From NCBI GenBank assembly GCA_013360395.1, contig JABWBQ010000001.1:1-64000 (forward strand): 64,000 nucleotides of DNA. The letters are read 5' to 3'. This document shows positions 53,992 to 62,316 of this stretch, piece after piece. This DNA is from Flavobacteriales bacterium. GTDB taxonomy: Bacteria > Bacteroidota > Bacteroidia > Flavobacteriales_F > PHOS-HE28. Positions within the stretch are counted from its first letter, which is position 1. Each line of letters begins with the position of its first letter. The translations under genes and the position numbers were made by a program. The notes below the pieces were generated by a model that did not search any database, was not told where the DNA came from, and saw only the letters and a list, made by a program, of their open reading frames with translations.

Positions 53992-54732
53992 TCAGTCGCG
54001 CAGGGCGTGTCCGGTGAGGCGCAGGAACAGGTCCTCCAACCGCTCGCGGTCCTCGCCGCGCTGCATGTCGGCCACCTCGCCCACCCGGCGGCCATGGTCC
54101 ATCACCACCACGCGGGTGCACAGCAGCTCGGCCTCCTCCAGGTGGTGGCCGGTGTACAGCACGGTGGTGCCGGCGGCGTTGATCTCGCGCAGCAGTTCGC
54201 GGATGGCGGCCCGGCTCTGGACGTCGATGCCCACGGTGGGTTCGTCCAGGAAGATGATCGGCGGGGCGTGCAGCAGGGCGGCCACGATGTTGAGGCGCCG
54301 CTGCATGCCGCCGCTCCAGCCGCGCACCTGCTCGTCGGCACGCTCCCGCAGCCCGGTGCGTTCCAGCAGGGCCTCGGCGCGCTCGTTCAGCACCTCGTGC
54401 CGCAGGCCGTGCAACCGGCCGAAGTAGCGCAGGTTCTCACGTGCGGTGAGCGTGTCGTAGAGGGCGATGTCCTGCGGCACCAGGCCGATGAGGCGGTGCA
54501 CCCGTTCGCGGTCCTTCACCACGTCCAGCCCACGCACCAGCGCCGTTCCCGCCGTGGGGGCCAGCACGCCGGTGAGGATGCCGATGAGGGTGGTCTTGCC
54601 GGCGCCGTTGGGACCCAGCAGCCCGAGGAACTCACCGGGGCGCACCTCCAGGTCCATGCCGTCCACCGCAGGGCTTCCGCTGCGCCCATAACGTTTCACC
54701 AGGCCCTCCACCCGGATGTCCGGGGCGGTCAT
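53992..54732 (-). CDS. ABC transporter ATP-binding protein
   Basis: A 246-residue ATPase with Walker A GPNGAGKTT near 40-48, a Q-loop, the signature WSGGMQRRLN (in place of LSGGQ), Walker B IIFLDEP and the switch TGHHLEEAE. It is a DrrA/CcmA-like exporter subunit. The ATG overlaps the stop of the BtrH-like gene by four bases. Confidence 0.93.
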   Translation of the reverse strand: MTAPDIRVEGLVKRYGRSGSPAVDGMDLEVRPGEFLGLLGPNGAGKTTLIGILTGVLAPTAGTALVRGLDVVKDRERVHRLIGLVPQDIALYDTLTARENLRYFGRLHGLRHEVLNERAEALLERTGLRERADEQVRGWSGGMQRRLNIVAALLHAPPIIFLDEPTVGIDVQSRAAIRELLREINAAGTTVLYTGHHLEEAELLCTRVVVMDHGRRVGEVADMQRGEDRERLEDLFLRLTGHALRD

Positions 54733-55751
54733 AGCTGCCTGGCGAGCTGGTGGAGCTGCTTGAAGAAGGCGGTCTCCTGGCGACCGATGGCGCTGAGCTT
54801 GTCGGCCAGGTGATCGTAGGTGATGTGGGTCGCAGCGCGGCCCTTGCACAGGCGGCCGGCCTCGTAGGCGAAGTCGCGCCACTGGTCGCCGATGCGGGAC
54901 ATCTCCAGCGCCTTCTCACGCAGCACGGGGGCCTGCAGCAGCTTGGCGGCCTCCATCAGGAAGGCGGCGAAGATGAAGCGGAAGCCGGCGCCGCCGGTGC
55001 CGATCTCCTCCTGCATGCGGATCAGGTTGCCCAGGGCCAGCCGGGCCTCCTTCTCCCCCATCTTGCGCTCGTAGTGGCGCAGCTTGCCGGCCAGGTAGCC
55101 GATGCCCTTGCTGCCGAACATGGGCAGCGGCGTGGTGCTCATGTCGCGGGCCGTGCGCCGCAGGCCCTTGAGCGCGGCCGCACGCAGGTCGGCATCGGTG
55201 GGCACCCGGGTGGGGAAGTACATGCGGCCGCTGGTGTTGGGCATGCCCTTGGCGAAACGGGCGCGCATCAGCGCGGAACGGTGGATGCGCGTGGTGCCGT
55301 CCATCACCGGGTCGCTCACCAGGTACTCGTCGCCTTCGCGGCCGAAGACCACGATGTTGTGCGCGTTGAAGTGGAAGCGGAAGGCCTTGGGCAGGTAGGG
55401 CAGGTAGAACACGCTGGTGAGCATGCCCACCGGAAGGCCCTGGTCCAGCACCCGGTCCATCTCGGCCATGGCGGCCAGCGGTTCGCGGAACTTCATGCGC
55501 TTGATGCCCACGCCCACGTTGCGGGCGAAGCGCTTGAAGATGTGCCCCGGCAGGATGCGGTAGCTGGTCACCGGGATGCCGTTCAGCTTCAGGAAGGGCA
55601 TGTGGCTGTAAAACAGCCCCGAGCCGATGCCGAAGGCCATGGGCTCGCTCACCGGCAGGCCGTGGAAGCGCATCAGGTTGCTGATGACCCCCGTTTCGCA
55701 GTGGGCGCTCTGCTGGTGGTCGAACGGGATCACGAGGTCGCGCTGGCTCAT
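54729..55751 (-). CDS. BtrH N-terminal domain/DUF4872 protein
   Basis: A 340-residue protein with a BtrH_N-type papain-like acyltransferase domain: QQSAHCETGVISNLMRFHG, with the candidate nucleophile Cys19, and FHFNAHNIVVFGREGDEYLVSDP, with the His and Asp. A helical DUF4872-like C-terminal half follows. BtrH-type enzymes transfer acyl groups between carrier proteins and acceptors. Here it would move an acyl chain, but the acceptor is unknown. It overlaps both neighbouring genes by four bases. Confidence 0.82.
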   Translation of the reverse strand: MSQRDLVIPFDHQQSAHCETGVISNLMRFHGLPVSEPMAFGIGSGLFYSHMPFLKLNGIPVTSYRILPGHIFKRFARNVGVGIKRMKFREPLAAMAEMDRVLDQGLPVGMLTSVFYLPYLPKAFRFHFNAHNIVVFGREGDEYLVSDPVMDGTTRIHRSALMRARFAKGMPNTSGRMYFPTRVPTDADLRAAALKGLRRTARDMSTTPLPMFGSKGIGYLAGKLRHYERKMGEKEARLALGNLIRMQEEIGTGGAGFRFIFAAFLMEAAKLLQAPVLREKALEMSRIGDQWRDFAYEAGRLCKGRAATHITYDHLADKLSAIGRQETAFFKQLHQLARQL

Positions 55752-56149
55752 CGGGGCACCTGCTTCAGCTCATCGACGGTCACCAGCAGGGCCTCGGCAT
55801 AACGTTCCAGCAGGGCCTGGTCGAGCTCCCCGAAGCCGGCGGGCTCCAGGTGGCGCTTCACCCGGCGGGCGGGAAGGTCCACGTGCCGGGCCAGCAGGTC
55901 GGCGTCCATCATGTTCTTCTCCATGTGGTAGGCCAGCGGGCTGCGCTCGCCCCGCAGCACCTGCTGCCGCGCGGCCTCCACACGCTCGTGGATCACGTCC
56001 CAGGCCTGGCTCAGGGCCACGTTCTCGGGCTCCCAGCCCACGCTGGGCACCTTCTCGAACTCACCCTCGTCGTTCAGGGCGTATTTCACCACCCTGAACT
56101 TGCCTTCCAGCATGTTGGCGTCGTCCTGGGGCACGTCCTGCTTCTTCAT
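55748..56149 (-). CDS. Small conserved protein of the dialkylresorcinol locus
   Basis: A 133-residue protein: an N-terminal beta-rich part (FRVVKYALNDEGEFEKVPSVGWEPENVALSQAWDVI) and a helical helix-turn-helix-like C-terminus (DADLLARHVDLPARRVKRHL). From memory a protein like this stands between DarB and the BtrH-like gene in Flavobacteria. The helical end resembles an Xre-type domain, but no DNA-binding role is shown. The start is ATG 56149. TATCTTCG upstream may be a -7 box, and its stop overlaps the next gene by four bases. Confidence 0.65.
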   Translation of the reverse strand: MKKQDVPQDDANMLEGKFRVVKYALNDEGEFEKVPSVGWEPENVALSQAWDVIHERVEAARQQVLRGERSPLAYHMEKNMMDADLLARHVDLPARRVKRHLEPAGFGELDQALLERYAEALLVTVDELKQVPR

Positions 56150-56229
56150 GGCTTCGGGTCCGGAGGTCGTGGCGGGGCCGTTCCGGGGATGGACCGCGAA
56201 GATAGCCAGCCGCTGGCCGAGGGCGGGCC

Positions 56230-57360
56230 TCACACGGCCGTGAGCAGGGCGAAGGCGTAGCTGAACCGGGCGCTCTCGGGCACCATCAGCAGCACCTTCT
56301 GGCCCTTCTTCACGTGGCCTTCGGCCAGCAGGTCGTGGAGCTGCAGGAAGATGGAGGCCGACCCCACGTTGCCCACGCGGGGCAGGTTGATGAACCACTT
56401 GTCCAGGGGCACACCGATGCCCTGAACCACCATTTCGTCGTGCAGCTTGTCGCGGAAGAACATGCTGCTGAGGTGCACGAGCATGTGGTCGATGGCGGCG
56501 GGGTCGAGGCCCTGGCGCTCGAAGGTCTCGCGCAGGAACCGCACGCCAACGGGCACGATGTTGCGGCCCAGCAGCTTCACGTCCTGCTTCATGGTGAAGA
56601 TGGAACGCCCGGCCAGGTCCTGCGGAGGGAAGTGCTTCCAGCCCAGGAAACGGCCTTCCTCGTCCTTGTCGCCCCCGCTGTACATGCACACGTCGAGCTC
56701 GTGGGCGAAGGAGCGGCTCACCACCCATTCCACACGCAGGCTCAACGCCCCGCGGGGCGCGGGTTCCATCAGTACGGCGGCGGCGCCGTCGCTCAGCATC
56801 CAGCGCAGGAACTCCTTCTCGAAGCCGATGATGGGGTCCTGCTCCAGCTGGCGGTAACGCTCGGTCTCGCTTTCGAAGTTGCCGGCCCGCATCATGGGGC
56901 TCACCAGCTCGCTGCCGGTGGCCACGGCATTGCGTGAAAGGCCCGCGGCCACGCTCATGTAGCCGTATTTCAGGGCGTGCATGCCCGTGCAGCAGGCACC
57001 GGCGGTGCTCACGATCTCCAGCGGGTGGCCGAGCGCGCCGTGCACCTGCGACGCGTGGGAGGGCAGGAACTGGTCGGGGCTGCTGGTGCCGCAGGCCAGC
57101 ACCTCCAGGTCGCCCACGGCCAGGCCGTCCCCCGCCAGGCCCTCCACGGCGCGGGCCACCAGCTGGGCGTTGCTGTGGGTGATGCGGCCCTGGCGGTCCA
57201 GCGCGTAGTACCGTTGCACGATGCCGTTGTTGCGCAGCACGATGTGCTGGGCCCGCGACGGTTTCCCGTCCACTTTGCCCAGCAGTTCGGCCATCTCCGC
57301 GTTGGAGACCGGTGCGTTCGGTAGGAACCCGGAGACCCGGGTGATGTAAACGTCGTGCAA
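56230..57360 (-). CDS. darB: Dialkylresorcinol synthase DarB (KAS III-like)
   Basis: A 376-residue KAS III-fold enzyme with Cys124 in TAGACCTGMHAL, His296 in HMLVHLSSMFF and Asn331 in PRVGNVGSAS. The opening HDVYITRVSGFLPNAPVSN is characteristic of DarB from flexirubin producers. DarB joins two acyl chains to a cyclohexanedione that DarA aromatises to a 2,5-dialkylresorcinol. The start is TTG 57360, supported by the homologue-like N-terminus. A TACTTTTG box and an AAGGGG lie upstream. DarA is 94 bp upstream in the same direction. Confidence 0.88.
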   Translation of the reverse strand: MHDVYITRVSGFLPNAPVSNAEMAELLGKVDGKPSRAQHIVLRNNGIVQRYYALDRQGRITHSNAQLVARAVEGLAGDGLAVGDLEVLACGTSSPDQFLPSHASQVHGALGHPLEIVSTAGACCTGMHALKYGYMSVAAGLSRNAVATGSELVSPMMRAGNFESETERYRQLEQDPIIGFEKEFLRWMLSDGAAAVLMEPAPRGALSLRVEWVVSRSFAHELDVCMYSGGDKDEEGRFLGWKHFPPQDLAGRSIFTMKQDVKLLGRNIVPVGVRFLRETFERQGLDPAAIDHMLVHLSSMFFRDKLHDEMVVQGIGVPLDKWFINLPRVGNVGSASIFLQLHDLLAEGHVKKGQKVLLMVPESARFSYAFALLTAV

Positions 57361-57394
57361 AGCCTTGTGCGCTCCCCTTTTTCGATGCGACCGG

Positions 57395-57402
57395 CAAAAG
57401 TA
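57395..57402 (-). promoter_or_regulatory. -7 box of the darB operon
   Basis: Minus-strand TACTTTTG, an exact TAnnTTTG, 34 bp before the TTG start of darB. It would drive darB through the chain-length factor separately from darA. Confidence 0.6.
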
Positions 57403-57454
57403 ACCGGTCGGGGCTCCGGCCCAAAATAACCCGCAACCGCCGGGCCCTGGCGGG

Positions 57455-58360
57455 TCAGTAGGTGGACAGCCGCTCCACCTCCGCCCTGAGCTGGCGCCGC
57501 TTCACCAGCGAGAGCAGCGCGGTGGTGAGGCTGGTGATGGGGCCCAGGATGAAGACGCCCACGGTGAGCACCACGCTGAAGACCTTCACACGGCGCAGGC
57601 GGCTGGCCGGGTCACGGTCGGCCTTGGCCAGGATGTACCGCCGGTACTTGCCGAACAGGAAGGTGGCCCGCTTCTCCAGCATCAGCAGGCTGGGCACGAT
57701 GCGGATGGAGCCTTCGCGGCGCAGCGCCGCGTTCAGCCCGCCGAGGTCGCCGGCCGCCAGATGCCGGGCCAGCACCCTGCCGAAACGGGCCGAGGCCTCC
57801 ATGTCCTCCGCCCGGATCCCCGCGGCGGGAAAGATCAGGAAGGGGTCGCGGCGGCCGCGGAACATCCAGCGGATGATGGTGATGACGCTCACCAGGTTGG
57901 GGCTGCGGTCCACCACGGTGACATGGCCCACCAGGCGCCCGCGCAGGGCCGCCACCGACCGCCGCATGTGCTCCTGGGCCAGCACCCACATGTTGCGCGC
58001 GCCCACCACCGTCACCACCGGCCGGTCCGCCAGGTAACGCGCGGCGTCGGGGTGCTTCAGGAAGCTGGTCATGGGGATGCTGGGGTTGAGGAACCAGATG
58101 GTGTAGCCCAGGACCACCAGATCGTACGGCCCTTCCGGCGCCAGCGCCAGCGGCTCCAACGGCACGGGGTCGTGGCCCACCGCCTCGGGGAAACAGTTGA
58201 AGAAGCTCACCCGCGTCCATGGGAAGGGATAGGGCGTGGCGGGGCGCAGCGGCAGGTGGTCCACGGCGATCCCCGCCTCGCGCAGCGGCGCCACGATGCG
58301 GTCCAACAGCGCGGTGAGCTGGCCGGTCTGCGAATAGTGGATGACGAGCACGCGCTTCAT
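57455..58360 (-). CDS. darA: Dialkylresorcinol condensing enzyme DarA
   Basis: A 301-residue flavodoxin-like protein beginning MKRVLVIHYSQTGQL, the FMN phosphate-loop pattern. It continues with DLVVLGYTIWFLNPSIPMTSFLK, VVTVVGARNMWVLAQEHM and a hydrophobic C-terminal helix, matching DarA proteins of flexirubin loci. DarA completes aromatisation of the DarB product to the dialkylresorcinol that esterifies the aryl polyene. Its ATG overlaps the stop of the upstream glycosyltransferase gene by four bases. Confidence 0.85.
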   Translation of the reverse strand: MKRVLVIHYSQTGQLTALLDRIVAPLREAGIAVDHLPLRPATPYPFPWTRVSFFNCFPEAVGHDPVPLEPLALAPEGPYDLVVLGYTIWFLNPSIPMTSFLKHPDAARYLADRPVVTVVGARNMWVLAQEHMRRSVAALRGRLVGHVTVVDRSPNLVSVITIIRWMFRGRRDPFLIFPAAGIRAEDMEASARFGRVLARHLAAGDLGGLNAALRREGSIRIVPSLLMLEKRATFLFGKYRRYILAKADRDPASRLRRVKVFSVVLTVGVFILGPITSLTTALLSLVKRRQLRAEVERLSTY

Positions 58361-59118
58361 GGGGCGGAAGGCAGGATGTATTGCGCCAGTTTGCGCAGGG
58401 GCTTGCGGAACGCCAGCAGCGGCGGCGGCTTCAGGCCGTTGGCACGCCAGGCCTCCAGCACTTCGCGGTTGGCCTTCCACACGTGGCCGAGGCTCTTGTT
58501 GCTGGCCCCGCCCAGGCGGAAGCGCACGATGGTGAGCGGCACGTACCGGGCCCGCAACCCATGCTTGTACAGGAAGCGGAACATGAGCTCATAGTCCGCG
58601 GCGATGCGGAACCGCAGGTCGAAACCGCCATGCGCACCGTAGGCCGCGCGACGGATGTAGGTGCCGAGGTGCGGCGGCATCCAGCCCTTGCGGAAGTTGT
58701 CGCGGTGGTAGGCACCGCCCTTCCAGAAGCGGCGCACCATGCGGATGTCTTGCGGGTCCACCATGTTGGCATCGCCGTAAAGCACATCGGCATCGCCGTG
58801 CGCGAACTCGGCGGCCAGGGCGGCGATCACCTCCGGCCCCTCCAGCAGGTCGCCGGCGTTCACGAAGCCGACCACCTCGCCGGTGGCGCGGGCCAGGCCC
58901 TTGTTCATCGCGTCGTACACCCCCCGGTCGGGCTCGCTGATCACCAGGGCGCGCCCGTCGTCGATGCGGCGCAACACCTCCTGCGTGGCCGCGTCGGGGC
59001 TGGCCCCGTCCACGATGATGTGCTCGATGTCGGGATGGGTCTGCGCGCGCACGCTGTCCACGGTCTGGGCCAGTTCGTCGCCCGCCTTGTAGCACACGGT
59101 GATGAGCGTGAACTTCAT
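58357..59118 (-). CDS. Glycosyltransferase family 2 (WcaE-like)
   Basis: A 253-residue GT2 enzyme. The GT-A nucleotide fold starts MKFTLITVCYKAGDELAQTV, with IIVDGASPDAAT, the DxD-like LYGDANM and a base-proximal RFRIAADYELMFR. It resembles the colanic acid transferase WcaE. It is translationally coupled to darA, while its logical partners (WcaF-like acetyltransferase and GT4 enzymes) begin 1.5 kb upstream on the same strand beyond a T9SS gene. It may belong to the polysaccharide locus, or less likely glycosylate the pigment. Confidence 0.88.
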   Translation of the reverse strand: MKFTLITVCYKAGDELAQTVDSVRAQTHPDIEHIIVDGASPDAATQEVLRRIDDGRALVISEPDRGVYDAMNKGLARATGEVVGFVNAGDLLEGPEVIAALAAEFAHGDADVLYGDANMVDPQDIRMVRRFWKGGAYHRDNFRKGWMPPHLGTYIRRAAYGAHGGFDLRFRIAADYELMFRFLYKHGLRARYVPLTIVRFRLGGASNKSLGHVWKANREVLEAWRANGLKPPPLLAFRKPLRKLAQYILPSAP

Positions 59119-59364
59119 GCGACCGCGGGTTCGCACGCCTCGGTGCGCTGGCCCGGGGTGGTGCTCCTGATGACCATGTCGATGGCTGCCTTCACGCCGG
59201 CGCATGCGGATGTGCAAGGGCAAAGAACGCAAAGCCGGCGGTACGCCGCTGCAGGCACCCGGTCCACCGGGGAGCGACCACGGGCCACGGCGGGGCCCTG
59301 TAACGAAGGTTCTATTGTGCATGCGGCCCGGGCACAGGTGCTTTGCCCCAACGAACGATCCACC

Positions 59365-60519
59365 ATGCGCCACACCCTGCTCCTGCTCGCCATCACCACC
59401 GCCACCACGGCCATGGGCCAGCCGCCCAACGACCAGTGCTCCGGCATCACCCCGTTCAACCTGCCCGTGGGCACCACCGAGGTGCGTACCGGCACCAGGA
59501 CCGGCGCCACCACGCTGAACGACGGCGTGCCGACGAGCATCCTGATGAACACCCCGAACGTGGCGACCGTGTGGGAGGCCTTCACCACCACCACCTGCAG
59601 CAACGTCACCGCGCTGTTCTGCAACACCCCCTTGCCGGCCACCACCATGTGGACCTTCCTGGCCACCACGTGCCCGGCCGACACGCAGATCCCCTTCAGC
59701 TTTGCCAACTTCGGCATCTTCTGCACCAACGGGCAGTTCGGCATCTCCTGGCACAACCTGCCGCCCGGCACCTACTACCTGCCGATCTACTGCACCACGG
59801 CCGGAGGCGCCTACACCGTGGAGATCACTGCGGCCGCATGCAACCCCGGGCCCGCCAACGACGACTGCACGGGGGCCACGCCCCTGACGGTGCACACCAC
59901 CTGCACGCCCACGGCCGGTTCCGTGGAGAACGGCACCTTCTCCTTCCCGGCCCAGACGTGCAATGGCGCCACCGGCGACCCCAACGACGACGTCTGGTTC
60001 TCCTTCGTGGCCACCGGCGCGGACCATACCATCACCATGGATGCCGATGGCAACGGCTTGGACGCGGTGATCGAGCTGTACGGTGGCGACTGCACGGCCC
60101 CCACCTTCATCGCTTGTGCCGACGCCACGTTGAACGGCGGGACGGAGACCCTGGTGGCCAACGGGCTCTCGCAAGGCGAGACCTACTGGTTCCGGGTGTT
60201 CCATTACTACACGCCCCTGGCCACCGACCCGGGCTTCACCGTGTGCGTCGTCGGTGATGTGGGCACGGCCGTCGAGGACCGGGATGACCGCGTGCTGACC
60301 ATCAGCCCGGCCCTCACCGACGGGCCTGTCGCGGTGACCGGTGGGCCGGCGGGTGGCGTGTTGCGCGTGCTGGACCGGATGGGCCGCACGGTGCGTACCG
60401 ACCGGATCGCCGCGGAACGCCACGTCCTCGACCTGGCCCCGCTGCCGGCGGGCAGTTACGTGATCGAGGTGCGTACGGCCGACGGCGTAGCGGAACGCGC
60501 CACAGTGGTCCGGTATTGA
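59365..60519 (+). CDS. Secreted PPC-like repeat protein with T9SS-like tail
   Basis: A 384-residue exported protein with a signal peptide ending near TTAMGQ. It has two beta-sandwich modules of the bacterial pre-peptidase C-terminal type (PPNDQCSGITPFNLPVGTTEV onward; GPANDDCTGATPLTV with DVWFSFVATG). The T9SS-type C-terminus (residues about 315-384) is VLTISPALTDGPVAV to LPAGSYVIEV. No catalytic domain is visible. It is divergent from the glycosyltransferase/darA unit. Confidence 0.75.
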   Translation: MRHTLLLLAITTATTAMGQPPNDQCSGITPFNLPVGTTEVRTGTRTGATTLNDGVPTSILMNTPNVATVWEAFTTTTCSNVTALFCNTPLPATTMWTFLATTCPADTQIPFSFANFGIFCTNGQFGISWHNLPPGTYYLPIYCTTAGGAYTVEITAAACNPGPANDDCTGATPLTVHTTCTPTAGSVENGTFSFPAQTCNGATGDPNDDVWFSFVATGADHTITMDADGNGLDAVIELYGGDCTAPTFIACADATLNGGTETLVANGLSQGETYWFRVFHYYTPLATDPGFTVCVVGDVGTAVEDRDDRVLTISPALTDGPVAVTGGPAGGVLRVLDRMGRTVRTDRIAAERHVLDLAPLPAGSYVIEVRTADGVAERATVVRY

Positions 60520-60531
60520 ACCTGCACGGTA

Positions 60532-60568
60532 ATGGAACGGCCCTCCGCGCTGCGGGGGGCTTTTCCAT
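60532..60568 (+). terminator. Hairpin terminator after the T9SS gene
   Basis: The inner stem CCCTCCGC/GCGGGGGG (one G-U) and outer ATGGAA/TTCCAT pairs enclose a GCT loop. TTTT lies in the descending arm. Twelve bases after the stop; it could serve both strands. Confidence 0.6.
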
Positions 60569-60619
60569 GCAGTGCGGACCGCAGCGCCCGGTGTTCGCGC
60601 CCGGAGCCCCGGTCGCCGG

Positions 60620-61180
60620 TCATTCCACCACGCGTTCGCGGACGGGCTGCGCGGGGTTCCCCTGGTGGATGGTATAGGCCTCCAGGTCCCTGGTGGCCAC
60701 GCTGCCCGCGGCCAGCACGCTGTGGCTCTTCAGGGTGACACCCAGCATCACCATGGCACCCGCCCCCACCCAGCTGCCTTCCTCCAGCACCACCGGCCCG
60801 CTCATGGTGGGGTAGTCCACCTTCTTGTAGTTGTGACTGCCTTGGATGATCATGGCGCCCTGGCTGATCACCACGTGGTCGTGGATGGTGAGCCGGTCGA
60901 TGTTGTCCAACCAGGCACGCTGGCCGATCCACACGTGGTCGCCGATAATGAGCTTCCAGGGGTACTTGATGTTCACCCCGGGATGGATCACCACCCCCCG
61001 CCCCACCCGCGCCCCGAAGAGCCGCAGCAGCGCAGGCTTGGGCGAACGGAACGGGAACAGGGGGTTTAGGAAGAAGAGCGCGTTGGTGAAGTACCACAAC
61101 GTCATCTTCACCGCACCCGCCCCCTTGGGGAAGTCGGCGTTGGTGAAGCGGCTGAGGTCGACGCGCTTGCGTTCGGTCAT
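60620..61180 (-). CDS. WcaF-like O-acetyltransferase
   Basis: A 186-residue left-handed beta-helix acetyltransferase. Hexapeptide repeats run from residues about 55 to 170 (RVGRGVVIHPGVNIKYPWK, IGDHVWIGQRAWLDNI, GSWVGAGAMVMLGVTL). The opening (VDLSRFTNADFPKGAG, MTLWYFTNALFF) matches putative colanic acid acetyltransferase WcaF. It acetylates a sugar in an extracellular polysaccharide, and is last in a four-gene operon. Confidence 0.9.
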   Translation of the reverse strand: MTERKRVDLSRFTNADFPKGAGAVKMTLWYFTNALFFLNPLFPFRSPKPALLRLFGARVGRGVVIHPGVNIKYPWKLIIGDHVWIGQRAWLDNIDRLTIHDHVVISQGAMIIQGSHNYKKVDYPTMSGPVVLEEGSWVGAGAMVMLGVTLKSHSVLAAGSVATRDLEAYTIHQGNPAQPVRERVVE

Positions 61181-62316
61181 TGCACCAGGAGCTCCAGCGT
61201 GCGTTGGGCGGTCGCGGGATCGTCCAAATATCGCCTGCCCAGCGCGAACGCGCCGCGTGCAAGTGCCTGCAAGGCTTCCGCCTCCATGTGCACCAGCTGC
61301 TGCAGGGCCCGCGTAAAGGCCTCCGGCGTGTCCAGGCTCAGGTCCCAACCCGCTCCCTTTCCTTCCAGGTCCTTCCACGGTGTGCGGTCGCTGATCACCA
61401 GCGGCAGGCCTGCGGCGAGCGCCTCCACCATGGTGTGCCCGAAGTTCTCGCCCTGGCTGGGCATGAAGAGGGCGTGGTAACCGGTGAAGAGCGCGGGCAC
61501 CTCCGGCGGCGCGACCGTGCCCTTGTGCGCGACGACGATGGACGGCGGCAGCTGTGCGATGGCCTCGCGGCATTCCGACCAATACCCTTCGTCGTAGATG
61601 GGTCCGTACAGGTCGAAGGTCACCCGGCCCTGCACATGCTTCAGGCATTCGATGGCGAACAGGGTGTTCTTCTCCACGGCGATGCGCGCCACGCTCACCA
61701 GGCGCAGCGTTCCCTCCTCCTTCGCCCGCACGGCCGGTGATGCCGCAGGCAGCCTGCGGCCCAGGTTGGGCACCAGCCGCACCGTGGCCTTCCGCCCGAT
61801 CCAGCGCTTCACGTCCTCCACCTCCTCGGCGTTGGTGGCCTGGAAGGTGACCTGCCGGTAGCAGCCGAGCAGCCGCATCACGGCCAGGAACGCACGTTTC
61901 TTCAAGGTCCCGTGCTTCATCATGCCTGCGGCAAGCATGCCGCGCACGGCCACCACACGGCGCTGTGCCGATCCCTTGAGCAACCACAGGGGCATCACGC
62001 TGAACCAGCGCGAGTACATGCCGTTGATGTACACCGTGGACCAGCGCTCCTGCGCGAGCAGCTTCCGCCAGGTGGTGGTGTTCACGCCGCGGCGCGAGGC
62101 GTACCACACCTTTTCCCCGCCCGGCATCACGGTCCAGCGGTCGGGCACCACGCCCGTGTAGGGCACGCTTTCGGTGTAGTCCGTGTCCGTGGTGACGATG
62201 TGCAGGTCGATGCGGTCGCGCAGGTGGTCCACCAGGTTGGCCAGGCTGCGCACCGGTCCGCCCGCCTTGTAGCCCGGCAGGTACCAGTCGATGAACACGA
62301 GCACCTTCGGCTTCAT
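61177..62316 (-). CDS. Glycosyltransferase family 4
   Basis: A 379-residue GT-B transferase. The N-terminal donor-loop motif is DWYLPGYKAGGPVRSL. In the C-terminal domain, SQGENFGHTMVEALAAGLP carries the retaining GT4 E-x7-E pair. The start ATG 62316 overlaps the upstream stop and its own stop overlaps the acetyltransferase start, each by four bases. The sugar is unknown. Confidence 0.9.
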   Translation of the reverse strand: MKPKVLVFIDWYLPGYKAGGPVRSLANLVDHLRDRIDLHIVTTDTDYTESVPYTGVVPDRWTVMPGGEKVWYASRRGVNTTTWRKLLAQERWSTVYINGMYSRWFSVMPLWLLKGSAQRRVVAVRGMLAAGMMKHGTLKKRAFLAVMRLLGCYRQVTFQATNAEEVEDVKRWIGRKATVRLVPNLGRRLPAASPAVRAKEEGTLRLVSVARIAVEKNTLFAIECLKHVQGRVTFDLYGPIYDEGYWSECREAIAQLPPSIVVAHKGTVAPPEVPALFTGYHALFMPSQGENFGHTMVEALAAGLPLVISDRTPWKDLEGKGAGWDLSLDTPEAFTRALQQLVHMEAEALQALARGAFALGRRYLDDPATAQRTLELLVQ

